Assembly: GCF_050947335.1 (NCBI RefSeq)
Contig: NC_134985.1
Location: 17,971,190-18,035,189, forward strand
DNA: 64,000 bases
Direction: 5' to 3'
Origin: Megachile rotundata
Lineage: Eukaryota > Arthropoda > Insecta > Hymenoptera > Megachilidae
A program made the position numbers and the translations under genes. Shown piece by piece: positions 10,485 to 22,029 of the stretch. Numbering within the stretch: position 1 is the stretch's first letter; every line of letters starts with the position of its first letter. Below the pieces are notes generated by a model that was given only the letters and a program-made list of their open reading frames with translations, searched no databases and was not told the origin of the DNA.

Positions 10485-11948
10485 GATAAAAATATGTTGT
10501 ACAATGATCACCGGTTCATTTTCTGTACCTGAAAGAAAGGTGCCAATATACTTTTTAGGAGGTTAGAAATCGATAGCGAAAGGTTACATTGATATTTCTA
10601 AGATTCATAGAAACGAAACCTACTGCAACTTACATCGTGACAGTTGTACTTGTTTTATAACTTTTATTTATTGTTACATAATAAAAGTTGAAAGAAACGC
10701 CCATTCCGCCGAAAATTTAAACAACCTTACTATATCGTACATCGATGTCCCTCTGTACTGTTGTTCACCTTAGCTAATTCGAAATCCCCATCATTCGTTG
10801 AAATCCCTAACCGGGAATGGAAACGATGTAAAATATATTTCAAAGTTCACCTAAAAATATCAACGCATGATTAGGACGAATGAGAAGCTTTATAAATGGT
10901 CACGAGGGAGAGTATAATTTTTTGCGCATCTCGGCTCAGTTCAGAACACTCTCTATTATGGTACCAACTTATCACCATGTTTCTTACTTCGTCGTTATAT
11001 ATACGGCGAACAAAAATACAATAGTACGAGAAGAAGCAATAATGTAGTCGTTCCAATTGAACATGTCTACTGAAATAAAAGATCACTAAGTATATATAAA
11101 CATTTATCACTACATTCATAATGCGCATGCGCGTTACTCTTGGTTATGAAAAGAAAACTCGAAAATAAAATGGATACGCTTGTAATTTAATGTACAATAT
11201 TATTTAACTACGCACTATATTAGATATGCATAGATAAAAGATCAAGAAAAGTTGTAATCATATTTTAAATACAAAATATTCATGTGTGACCGTACTTCGA
11301 TTCGATTCGATTCGACTTCAGTTCATTCGATTCGACTCGACCACTGTGTTCATTACTGACGGAAAACGATAAAATTTAAAATCGATTAGTGAGAAACGAT
11401 TGAAAAACGAAGTTTATAAGACTCACATCTATGCAAATACAGATGTAAAGTGTTTATTAACGCAGTTGTGAGTTATGTAAATATAACGAGATACGCATGA
11501 GAAGTTCAAAAATGAACCGCAGTTTTTACTATGTTTACGCACGCGTGCGTATAAACGAAGGCGATAGCGCGAAGAATAGGAGGCAAGGGAAGTGAGGAAA
11601 ACACGTTGACAAAATTCGTGAAGGTTATCGAATAAGGATCCTACAGAGAAGAAATTTATTCTCGGGAAAATAACCTGAATGATTTCGATGGATGTCAAAA
11701 GTTGTTAGACCGTTCGTGTACCGTGATCAAGAATTAGTCGAAGGATCGTGTACGCTTGAAGAGGAAAAACGAAACAGGACAGGCCGGCCGGATCAGAACG
11801 GAAAGAAGAATGATAAGGTTATATCAGTGTACGTTCCATGATGCTTAATGGCTTTTCGTTTTAATGAGGGTATCGTTGGTATTACAGAGGAAATATTACT
11901 CAGAATAAAAGAACGTAACCGAAGAATCGGAAGGAAATACATATCGGT
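10485..11948. other. Intergenic region between divergent COX10 and SLC35D genes
   Basis: No gene is supportable. A short simple-sequence tract of ttcgattcga units lies at 11297-11342. 11700-11948 probably holds the SLC35D 5' UTR. There is a possible acceptor (TTACAG, about 11882-11887) 60 bases before its ATG, suggesting a 5'-UTR intron. Confidence 0.45.
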
Positions 11949-12929
11949 ATGACGCTGAATCAGCCAAATACAATGTTTGCAGCTGTCGGATCAGCTGTAT
12001 TTTACGGATTATCGTCGTTTATGATCACGGTTGTAAATAAGACGGTGTTGACGTCATTCGAATTCCCGTCGTTTCAAATACTTGGTATAGGACAAATGTT
12101 GTCTACTATCCTATTGCTGTTCGTTGCGAAGAAGTTACGTTACGTCGAGTTTCCTAACCTAGAAGTGACAACGTTCGCGAAGATATGGCCGTTACCGGTC
12201 ATCTTTATCGGTAACATGATCTTTGGATTAGGCGGTACCAAGCAACTGAGTCTTCCGATGTTCACGGCTCTCAGACGATTCAGTATTCTGATGACGATGA
12301 TCGCCGAATATTACGTTCTCGGAGCAAAGGCGCGCGTTTCCGTTCAGCTGAGCGTCTATACGATGATCATTGGGGCAATGGTGGCGGCGCTGAACGATCT
12401 CGCGTTCAATTTGAAGGGGTACGTGTTTATCCTGTTGAACGACTTCTTCACCGCCGTTAACGGTGTCTACATGAAGAAGAAACTGGACAAGAAGGAACTG
12501 GGAAAATACGGATTGATGTACTATAATTCGTTGTTCATGGTCGTGCCAGCGATCGCGATTTCGTGTTGGATGGGAGACGCGCGTTCCGCCCTGGAATTTC
12601 CCTATTGGTACGACGTTTTCTTCCTCGTGCAATTTGGACTTTCTTGCGTGATGGGATTCGTGCTGTCCTACAGTATGATTCTTTGTACGCTTTACAACTC
12701 TGCATTGACTACAACTATAATCGGATGTTTGAAAAACATTTGCGTCACATATCTCGGAATGGTTATCGGCGGTGATTATATCTTTACCTGGTTAAATTTC
12801 ATAGGATTGAATTTGAGCGTAGTCGGTAGTTTGGTATACACATGGGTGACGTTTCGCAGAAGAGAGCCCATCGAACCAAAGTATTCTCCGCTTATCGAAG
12901 ATCAAGCGTCAAAAATCGAAGCCGTATGA
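11949..12929 (+). CDS. frc: UDP-sugar/GDP-sugar antiporter, SLC35D family (fringe connection type)
   Basis: A single 326-residue frame from the ATG at 11949 with no intron. Family members carry nucleotide sugars (UDP-glucuronate, UDP-GlcNAc, UDP-xylose and others) from cytosol to ER/Golgi lumen for glycosaminoglycan and Notch glycan synthesis. About ten hydrophobic helices are visible. Family blocks are NKTVLTSFEFPSF, GGTKQLSLPMFTALRRFSI, LNDLAFNLKGYVF, NDFFTAVNGVYMKKKL and LTTTIIGCLKN. The last is the GDP/UDP-sugar site region. The charged C-terminal tail after the last helix faces the cytosol. Length and order fit SLC35D1/D2 and Drosophila frc. I cannot tell which vertebrate paralogue is closer. 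Confidence 0.92.
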   Translation: MTLNQPNTMFAAVGSAVFYGLSSFMITVVNKTVLTSFEFPSFQILGIGQMLSTILLLFVAKKLRYVEFPNLEVTTFAKIWPLPVIFIGNMIFGLGGTKQLSLPMFTALRRFSILMTMIAEYYVLGAKARVSVQLSVYTMIIGAMVAALNDLAFNLKGYVFILLNDFFTAVNGVYMKKKLDKKELGKYGLMYYNSLFMVVPAIAISCWMGDARSALEFPYWYDVFFLVQFGLSCVMGFVLSYSMILCTLYNSALTTTIIGCLKNICVTYLGMVIGGDYIFTWLNFIGLNLSVVGSLVYTWVTFRRREPIEPKYSPLIEDQASKIEAV

Positions 12930-13213
12930 TCGATTCATCGACTCGTTTCATTCCGCCGCGCCGTGCCGATCGTTTTCTTTCCGATTCGGTCATTTTTCCG
13001 TCCGATTTTCTTGGTCACGGTCACGTTCACAGCCTCGGAAGGGAAACGGGAGATCCGAGCGGAAGAAAGAAACGAACGAGTATGACAGCGACGACAAGCG
13101 ACATCGTACCAAAGCAAACGAATCTCTCGTTACCGGACAGAACGCGTACACGGTATACAATAGTGCCATAGCGTGTTCGTTGAACGGACAGCGTTGACCG
13201 CGACGTTTCCTGT

Positions 13214-13219
13214 AATAAA
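13214..13219 (+). terminator. Polyadenylation signal AATAAA of the SLC35D gene
   Basis: AATAAA lies 285 bases after the SLC35D stop codon. It falls only about 150 bases before the first certain COQ4 exon, so the two transcription units are nearly contiguous. Confidence 0.5.
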
Positions 13220-13369
13220 ACTTGTACATACATACGCATACATAGATAGATTTTTGAAAGGTACAATATCACTGAAGTAACGTGTACATAAGAAAGAATT
13301 CTCGAAAAAATAAATGTTATTTACGAAGAAAAGAAACGATCGATCGTTATTGTCCTCGGTTGGTTACAG

Positions 13370-14732
13370 GCAGCCTGCGGTCGGGCCGAAGATGCTTCGG
13401 CGACGCGTCGTTCGCGAAGGATTACGCGGAGCGTCGCGTTTCCCTGTCGCCGATACAGCGCGCGATCTTGACAGCCGGTGCAGCCGCTATATCTTTCACT
13501 AATCCTTTTCGCGGCGACATGATCGCGTGTCTAGGAGAGACGACCGGCACCGATGCTCTTAACTATTGCCTTCGGCGAATGCTCGCGACCGCCGAGGGAC
13601 AACGCATCTTACAAGAAAAACCACGCATTTCCTCCTCGACAGTCGATCTGTCCGCCCTAAGAGATTTACCACCGGGGACCGTCGGCAGGACTTATCGCGA
13701 TTTCTTGGACGTTAACGTAAGATTCCGATCTTTCTATTTTCGAGCGATGTACCGACACGTCCTTTTCGTTGATCTAGTACAGTGTTGAGATGGGACGAAA
13801 TTCTTCGCGCATGCGCAGTCACTATCGGACACGTTATCTGAAATAGTGGTGTAGTGCTATACACGCGGAAAGTGTGAATTATACGTATATGCAAAATTAT
13901 GCGTATATACAAAGTCATCCTGCTTAGTGCGGAATCTGACGTTACGTAGCAGTCAAAATGGGGACATTGAGTGAATCAAGTGCAACTATATTCAAACGTT
14001 CGCGTTACCCGCCAAATTTAAATGCGTTATATATCACTGGAGATAAAAGCGTCAGTTACGACAGAATAATCGACTGGATAAAATTGTCACATCATTCGAC
14101 ATGAAGGACACACACATATTATACATTCTTAAATTACAAAAATTGTTGCTAATGAAGATACACCCTTGTACCCATACAATTAATTGATGGACGCTACGAT
14201 TAGTGCGAATGTGCGAAAGAATGTGTCCCGTCTCAAATAAAATACTTTTTCTCATCGGTTTCGAAACGAACGTTTTGCAGAACGTGTCCCCCGATTCTAG
14301 ACCCCCTGTTAGGTTCGTAGAGGATATGGAATTGGCGTACGTGATGCAACGGTACAGGGAAACGCACGATATCTTTCACGCCGTGCTTTTAATGCCTACT
14401 ACGATGCTCGGAGAGGTAGCCGTGAAGTGGATAGAAGCGTTGCAATTACGTTTGCCGATGTGTTTAAGCGGAGCAATATTCGGAGCGTACAGATTACGTC
14501 CAAGGTAAATTCCTTTCCTTCGAATACCCTCGACGACTCAGATCAACGTGGTTCCGCTTTCAGACAAAGAAAAATGTACCTCGAGCATCATCTACCGTGG
14601 GCCATTAGAACTGGTACGCGAGCAAACTTTCTGCTGGGAGTTTACTACGAGGAACGTTGGGAGCAGCCTCTCGAAGAGTTCCATCGAGAAATGAACATCG
14701 AACCCCTTATACCAATGAATAATATGAAGTGA
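13370..14732 (+). CDS. COQ4: Ubiquinone biosynthesis protein COQ4, mitochondrial (5' end unresolved)
   Basis: Three certain exons: 13370-13716, 14281-14504 and 14564-14732. COQ4 is a matrix-side inner-membrane protein required for coenzyme Q assembly, with a reported role in decarboxylation of the ring. The family starts at FAKDYAERRVSLSPIQRAI and MIACLGETTGTDAL. The zinc-ligand signature H-D-x2-H-x11-E is intact (HDIFHAVLLMPTTMLGE). It is followed by VKWIEALQLRLPMC, LPWAIRTG and YYEERWEQPLEE, and the stop is at 14730-14732. No in-frame ATG precedes the conserved part. A first exon with a mitochondrial leader should join at the acceptor ending at 13369, needing one base of phase, but I could not place it with confidence. 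The gene begins inside or just after the SLC35D 3' UTR. Confidence 0.9.
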
Positions 14733-16391
14733 TGTTTTTTGAACCTCGTTGAACGTCTTCTCTTTTCTTCGAGAAGAGTGTAGATAGATAATATAGCTAC
14801 CTATTGTATAAAGAATAACTACCTAGATATAGGTAGTTATTATAATAGTATAATTATCTATTGTATAAAGAATAACTAGCTAGATAGTATAAATACCTAT
14901 TGTATAAAGAATAACTAGCTAGATAGTATATAACAATTTTTATTCACCGTAACGTTGGAAATATGAAGAATATAATTTTTACTGAGATACGTATGATTCG
15001 TATTACAAATTTCGATGAACCGCAACCGCAGTTATCTAGAAAAATTGTTCGATGGAAAGGTACGCGCGATACCAACGGCGAACGCGATCGATTTGCACGC
15101 GAGCGCAAACGTGTAAATCGTGAAGACCAAACGTGGCGCGTCTCGCGGTAGGATACTACCCGTACAATGTTAGGAATGTTTGGCGAATACGACCGCTTTG
15201 GCACGAGCGTTTGGCAAATCGATCGATAATTATTCCTTCGGATAACGCGTACCGCGTACCGCGTCCTTTACGAAACAACGTTCGTGAAATCGCGTGATTG
15301 TCCCGTTTTGTTAGTAGTAACGCGCGCAAACTTATCGGCTAACGCTTAGTTACAAATATAGCGTATATTTCGATGAAAACGAATGCTTACTGTTAGTCGA
15401 AACATTAGAACGTAGCGGAAAAACTCCTAGGTTTGCACGGAGCCGCGTAATTTCTTCGTTGCATGGTAAGTACTCGCAATGATACCAGGATAAATCTTAT
15501 TTAACTAACGCGTCGTACATTCTAAATTAGAGCGAGTATCGTCGAATGATTGATCGTCGTTAACGAAAATTCTACCGGACGATTCCCTTTCTTTTTAATT
15601 TCCGCGTCGACGATACTCGCATCCGAATAACCGTGATCGCGCGTTGAATTCCAATCCCACAAAATATAAACGCAGCCGATCGTCGATCAACGACGTTATC
15701 GTTCTTCGACGAGCGAATCCCTTCGTTCGGATAATCGTTAAACGATAGACGAGAAGACAAGAATACGAGAATATGAGAATACGAGAGTACGAGAATACGA
15801 TCTTTTATAAAAAGAAACTGCGTTTCGCGATCGCGATAAACCTACGTTTTAGGTAACGTGTATGCGTGCGACTTCGTATGCGCTTGTACGAATTACACGC
15901 AGGAAAGGATGGCCAAACTTTAGAAGCGTATTCTACTCACTGATCAAGGACGAAGAGGAAGCTCGCAAAACACGTTACGATAGCTGTAAAGTAAACGACA
16001 GTCCCGAAGTAAAAACAATTCCGACAGATTTTGATTGCACCGACCGCCGTAATTAATCTGGTTGTCCGAACAGAATAGAATACTTTTCTAAACTTTGGTT
16101 TCGCGCGCGCCTCTCTGTTACGTAGAGGGCGATCGAGTGCAGGCGCGCGCACAAATTTATATCGTACTTCTAACGCGTAAAAATTGATTCGAGTATAAAC
16201 CTAATTGAGCATTACGAGTTAATGGCCAGAGAGCATCCTGGAGTCGATCGTCGCGAAACGAACGAGGCGGTTAGCAGGAAAACGAGACGAATGAGCGTAG
16301 AACGATGAAAACGAATTTTACGCACAGGATGCTTCTTAGCTGATTGTAATAGATTTGGTCCGTGCTACTCGACCATGAGTATTTTCAGCGT
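14733..16391. other. Convergent intergenic region between COQ4 and the discoidin-domain receptor
   Basis: The 1.66 kb hold a small tandem repeat (14800-14935) and then CpG-containing sequence without a supportable gene. Short ORFs here have no recognisable motif and overlap on both strands. A simple tract of gagaatac/gagagtac units lies at 15760-15800. Confidence 0.45.
14800..14935. repeat. Short tandem repeat, about three diverged copies
   Basis: The string tattgtataaagaataact recurs at about 14802, 14860 and 14899, each followed by agctagatagtata-like sequence. It lies directly after the COQ4 3' end. Confidence 0.75.
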
Positions 16392-19300
16392 TCAATCAAG
16401 GGCTAATCTCTCAAGGTAGAGATAAATTTCCTCGAAGCTGGGTCTGTTCTCGGATCGCTTGCTCCAACATTTGTTCATTACGCGGTAGAGATCGTCCGAA
16501 CAATGCGGAGGTCGCGAAAGAACTCGAGGCCGATTTTCTTCTTTCTTGATACGATTATCTTCCCCGTCGCATACATCCTCGCTGCTTCCTCTGCTGGTAC
16601 GCGATTCGCTTTGATACCAGCGACCGCAGTTCTCCAATACCTGTTCCGAGGTTAATTCCGCGTACGGGGTCTCTTTGCAGTCCATGCAAATCTCCCAGAC
16701 TGTCACGGCGAACGACCAGACATCCGCTCGACAGCTACGCTTGTTCTGAAGAGAAGAGAAAGCGTATAAGAGTGGATCGTAAGAGATATTTATTGTAAGT
16801 TCACTTACCAGCAAAACCGCCTCCCAGGCCATCCAACGAAGAGGAATTTTCGCGTTGCTCCCATCCACGAAATACTGATGATTGTATTTGGTGCAGAACA
16901 TTGCGTGATCGGACACCTTTATCGTTAGATTTTGAGAAACGATGCAATTCCTGAAAATGAAACTCGCTTGAATTAAACTCATCTAGATCAACTCAATTCT
17001 ATTGAGGTTACCTTGCCGCTAAGTCGCAGTGCGGGATGTTCAAGGACTCTAAGTACTTCATACCGGATGCGATCTGGATAATGAAACTCAAGCGATCGCC
17101 GTAACTAAGAATAGACGTAAATGTTGTACATGTTCGAGATCACCGATAGTGATATAGTTACCTAAATTTGCTTGACAAAATTTTACCTGAGATCGTTTTC
17201 GTTACCGACTTCACTATCGCGACACCGTAGAAAGCTGTGGAGATCTCCGAATTGACCGTACTCGAATACTGCCCCGAAGGGTTCCTCTTCCACCAGCGCT
17301 ATCATCTTCGCCACGTTCGTATGTCGTAACGTCGCTAAGATCCGCATGTCTTTCGTAAAGTCTAACCTATTAAGATCACATCGTTTGTCAGAAAGAATTC
17401 TTCTAAATATTATATAATCAAACTTCAAGTTACCTCAAAGAGTCAACGACGCCTCGCCACAGAGATCTGACTATCACGGTCTGCCGATTTTCGAAAATGG
17501 TTCCTCTGTCTACGCTCGCGATTCCTTTTGCTTCGCACAGATGCACCTATTCGACAATTTTATCTAATTGTATTGATTGATTGATTATATATGGGCCTCG
17601 ACTGCTGTGATCATTGGCCTCTAATTATATTTAAGTAATTAGATTTTTTAATCACTCAGGAGTCTCGCTCTTACCAAACCAAAGTTCCCTTCTCCGAGCT
17701 TATCCAGGATCCTCAATCTGTGCCTGGAAACACGGCGAACCTCGCACGGATCGATCGTACGCGGTAGACGCACGCTCTTCTCGCGAATGCAGAGTGATGT
17801 AAACGGACTCGAGATTGACGATGTCGATTCTCGTTTCTTTATCTAAAGATCGTAACAATGTATCATATGAGAATGATATCAATACGTACACACGCAGACG
17901 TCTTACCGTTAAAATATCCGTTGCCGCGTAATATCCTTCATGCACTTTTTGATTAGTTTTCCCCGTAGAGTGGAAGTGGAACGGATTTTTCGACGGGTAG
18001 CTCGTCGCAGTCGGCATCGTGAATTCCGCTTTGTTTCTCGTGAAGCTGCATTTGCGATTGAAGTCTACGAACAGACATAAACAGACATGAATAGGAATAA
18101 AGCTCTGTTAAATCACAGAACAGGAATAAAGACAACTGTTCCACAATATTCTATCAGTAACTAACCAGAGCAGGATTCGGTTCGTTCGTTCGCAACAGCG
18201 TTCGCGCTCGACTCAGGTACGAGAACGTCGTCCTGGGAGAAAGGATCATAACGAGTGGTTTCATAAACGGTGGAAGGCCGGCGATCGTTGAAAGCGACAT
18301 CACGAGGATTCTGAGCATCCTGCGAATCGTTGGAGCCGAGGACAGTAATCGGTTTGCGAACGAGCGACAAACCATTCGAAAGCTTAACGTCCTTCGGCGC
18401 GATCGCGATGCCAGGAGTGGACGAGTCGCAGAGAAGGGCCGTGTGCTTTTGCAACAGCGCCACCTTATTACGACCCCGCTGCTTGATCAGGAAAGTCATG
18501 CAAGTCAGAAAGAGGACGATGACAGTTAGTGAGCCGCTGACTAGGCCGATGTAAGTTTGCGACGTGCCAACAGGGAAGGCGTCTGGTGCCAAGTCCTCCT
18601 CTCGTATCTCGAAGATCTCTGTTTCGTTGGAGCCCGATATCTCGAGCTCCGTTTTCCTCGACCGTGATTCGCTCTGATTTTCATTGCTTCGAAACGGGCG
18701 ATCGATGGAGTAGGAATCGTTTGACCGATTCTTACCATCCGGTGCTGTACAGAAGAAGCACTTCAAAATTTACTCCTCAGGTTTATTAACACTATAACGA
18801 CCGCGTGTCTACGCAGTCAAACGTCGCCAAAGGCAGTATTTTTGAAGAATTAATTTAAAGCGGTCGTTAACGGTTGTTCTGGCTATCACACACATGTTGT
18901 GTGAGCGGTCGTTAAAGTGTTAATTTTACCAAGTCTTACCAGTGTGGAAATTAACTTCGCTGAGGAGCAACCACTTCGTCTGACTCAGACTGAATTCCAT
19001 TTTCACGAATCGCCCGATTTTGGATCGCAAGGAGATCGACGCCAAAACGGTGCCACCAGTGGACGAGTTCGAGTCGATCGACGTCAACTCTAGCTTCTCT
19101 GGATCTGGCGGATAGTTCTCGCCATCAGGAGACACCCAAACTCTCAACGTTGAGAACGGCTGTAAATAATTGTGCAATCGTTACATACAGATAATTCGCG
19201 TCATCATTTTGCTATACCTTGAAAACAAGGGAGAAAGATACCTCGACTTCCATTTCCGGTAGACGAGCGACGTGCACAGAGCAATCATGAAATTCCCGTG

Positions 19301-21442
19301 GCTCTTGAAACTGAAACACCAGTTCGACACTGTCGCGTTCGGACCAACCCACCCAATTCGTACCACTCATCGAACAGTCAAAAATCTCTGAAGCTTCTCC
19401 TAAAATTCCATCCGTCAACTGCCCTAGGCCATCCACCAGAAGAGAATCTCGTTCAACGCCGTCGTACGATGAATCTTGAATATTGCATCCCCCGGGACCC
19501 AGGTTCGATCCCTTCGGCGCGCTGTATCTCGTCACGTATTCTGCAGGAAAAATTATCGATAAAGTTTCGCTCGTTTATCTGAAAGATTCATGGATCGTGC
19601 ACTCACGTTCCCACACGCAGCCGTAGATCTCGACTCTCATGCAAACGGTGCGCGGGTGCAGGCTGTAGGGCACGAATCGCACTCTGCTGGCCACGAACGG
19701 CAGATCCAGTTTTTGTTTCTCTACTAAGTAGGTGTTACTGTTGCCTCGTAGCACCTGTGATACATATTTGTTTAGATAAATATCGTTCTTTGTTTTGATG
19801 GGGGTTCAATGGTGACTCGCGTTGCTTCCAAAAATTTATCAAAAGAGGTTTTTTTAAAAGTCTTCATAAGCTTGCTCTTTTAAGCTTGCACTTTTAAAAG
19901 TCTTTATAAACTTGCTCTTTTAAGCTTGCACTTTTAAAAGTCTTCATAAACCTTGCTGTACAATTTATTTGTTAGATGTGTCAGTTAAAACTATTTATAG
20001 TTATAATATTGAAGCAAGGAAAATTAAAATGTATTTTATATTCAGTGATCCTTGACTATACACACAAATTATAAATGTTAGATTTTACATTGAAGAGTAT
20101 TCAAAATTTGAGCAAAGTTTTTTGCATTAGAGCTGTGAGTACATCATGAGTGAGACTCAAATCACAGTAAGGTTAACTATATCCTTGTATGACCTTAAAG
20201 ATACATGACAATCATGAGATTGTGCGTCAGTCACAATTAACTATTCACAGCTCTATTATTGAAACAAAGAAAACTAAAATGTATTTTATATTCAGTGATC
20301 CTTGACTATATATACAAATTATAATTGTTAGATTTAATATTGAAGAGTATTAGAAATTTGAGCAAAGTTTTTAGCATTAGAACTGTGAGTACATCATGAG
20401 TGAGACTCAAATCACAGTAAGGTTAACTATATCCTTGTATGACCTTAAAGATACATGACAATCATGAGATTGTGCGTCAGTCACAATTAACTATTCACAG
20501 CTCTATTATTGAAACAAAGAAAACTAAAATGTATTTTATATTCAGTGATCCTTGACTATATATACAAATTATAATTGTTAGATTTAATATTGAAGAGTAT
20601 TAGAAATTTGAGCAAAGTTTTTAGCATTAGAGCTATGAGTACATCATGAGTGAGACTCAAAGCACAATAAGGTTAATTATATCCTTGCATGGCCTTGAAG
20701 GTACATTACAATCATAGAATTGTCACATACATTAATCTCGAGAGTTCATATGTAAAAAATGTATACTATTAAAAAAACTAGAATATATATTTTCCTCTCC
20801 ATTTGAACTGTATACGAGAAAAATATTGGTCCATATTATCGCAAACAGACGTGGGGGATCTTTTGTTAGAAACAGTGCACAGTCACGCAAGCTGTTCGAG
20901 TGAACAATAGACAATAGTAATGACGACAGTAAAAACCTTTGAATAGAACGATAAATTGGAAGTAACGCAAACAACTCTTAAATTTGAAGACACGAACTCT
21001 GTCACCCCTCAAGTTCTTATACTGATGCCACTTCGAGTCGCGCCAATACTCCAGGAAAAAGGCCTCCGCGTATTCTTGACCTTGACCATTTCCGAATCGT
21101 CCTTGAGTCTCGGTCCAAGCGATCAAGTGGTTTCGTGTCAAATCAATTTCCAAGTACTCTCTTATCGCACTGCTGATCTGAGCCTTTGGGCACCAAGCGC
21201 CTCCGTTTTTCTCCTGTCGGATCCTGTAAATAGATGGGTTTAACGGATATCGGGGCTCTTTGGTATCGATCGATCGATCGACGGCGGCGACAATTCAAGA
21301 TACGAGAACTCACGCATCAGTGTTCGAGAAATGTACCTCGCGTTTTGAGGGCCCACCGATTTAGTCTCGTAACTGGAGGATGCGGTGATCGCGTCATCCG
21401 GAATCTTTCCCTCCTCCATGCCGAGCGGGAGAATACATTGCC
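16392..21442 (-). CDS. Ddr: Discoidin-domain receptor (Ddr) with degenerate tyrosine-kinase domain; 5' exon(s) not found
   Basis: Fourteen exons on the minus strand: 21337-21442, 20998-21223, 19607-19754, 19218-19540, 18940-19159, 18166-18744, 17907-18064, 17675-17842, 17434-17546, 17187-17366, 17012-17104, 16809-16950 and 16392-16745, plus an unseen 5' exon needed for the signal peptide. The extracellular part opens with a discoidin domain (CILPLGMEEGKIPDDAITAS, GAWCPK, QGRFGNGQG, RTVCMRVEIYGCVW) and a DDR-specific discoidin-like domain. A single membrane helix (TYIGLVSGSLTVIVLFLTCM) follows in exon 18166-18744. The kinase has an intact Gly loop (LGEGNFGLVHLC) and a DDR-like C-lobe (KIPLRWMAWEAVLL, ADVWSFAVTVWEI, CWSKRSENRPSFEE). 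However, the VAIK lysine is Arg (VIVRSL), the helix-C Glu is Asp (KDMRIL), HRD is HCD and DFG is DHA. DDRs are collagen receptors. Here catalysis is doubtful, so a collagen-binding pseudokinase is likely. Large introns carry a MITE and tandem repeats. Confidence 0.88.
18786..18923. mobile_element. TTAA-flanked MITE (138 bp) in a Ddr intron
   Basis: The element begins TTAACACTATAACGACCGC and ends GCGGTCGTTAAAGTGTTAA. It thus has near-perfect terminal inverted repeats of about 18 bases, bounded on both sides by TTAA. TTAA target sites are the hallmark of piggyBac-type transposons. It encodes nothing and is inferred to be non-autonomous. It lies in the intron between exons 18940-19159 and 18166-18744. 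Confidence 0.75.
19845..19950. repeat. Tandem repeat with HindIII-like aagctt core in a Ddr intron
   Basis: The string aagcttgcacttttaaaagtc recurs with small changes at 19858-19950 in about 42-bp steps, alternating with 'ataaacttgctctttt'. It directly precedes the 250-bp repeat array. Confidence 0.7.
19985..20740. repeat. 250-bp tandem repeat, three copies, in a Ddr intron
   Basis: The marker ttcagtgatccttgactata occurs at 20041, 20291 and 20541, exactly 250 bases apart. Copies 2 and 3 are almost identical and copy 1 is slightly diverged. A single diverged relative lies at 39800-39995 in a different gene, so the family is dispersed as well as tandem. Each unit contains TTAAC and GTTAA edges, hinting at origin from a TTAA element. 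Confidence 0.85.
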
Positions 21443-21519
21443 CTGGAAGAATAGATATATTTATTCTTTTTATTCTTTTTTTTTTAGTAATATGTTCAAT
21501 GCCAGGTTGATAAGTAACT

Positions 21520-21970
21520 CGTTATTAGTTTGTTAAATGATGATAATAAATAACTTGTTGAATGATAATCATAAGTAACTTGTTAAATGATAAGAATTAA
21601 TAACTTGTTGAATAGTAACAATAAATCACTTGTTAAATAGTAACAATAAATAACTTGTTAAATGATAACAATAACTAACTTGTTCAATGACAATAATATA
21701 TAACTTGTTAAATAATAACATTAAATAACTTGTTAAATGACAATTAATGTATAACTTGTTGAATGACAATTATATATAACTTGTTAAATGATAACAATAA
21801 CTAACTTGTTAAATGACAATAATATATAACTTATTAAATAATAACATTAAATAACTTGTTAAATGATAACAATAATTAACTTGTTAAATGACAATTATAT
21901 ATAACTTGTTAAATGATAACAATAAATAACTTGTTAAATGACAATTATATATAACTTGTTAAATGTCTTG
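21520..21970. repeat. Minisatellite of about 22-24 bp units upstream of the first visible Ddr exon
   Basis: About twenty copies of a unit like aataacttgttaaatgataac, with variants such as ctaacttgtt and tatataacttgtt. Very AT-rich and without coding potential. Confidence 0.9.
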
Positions 21971-22029
21971 TTCATAACAGTAACATCAATTTATGATGTA
22001 CTTCATGCTGAAGTACTGTTCATGACAGA

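Noticed and set aside
19501..19520. tRNA B-box-like string GGTTCGATCCC
   Set aside because: It lies inside a Ddr exon, and no matching acceptor stem or A box is seen.
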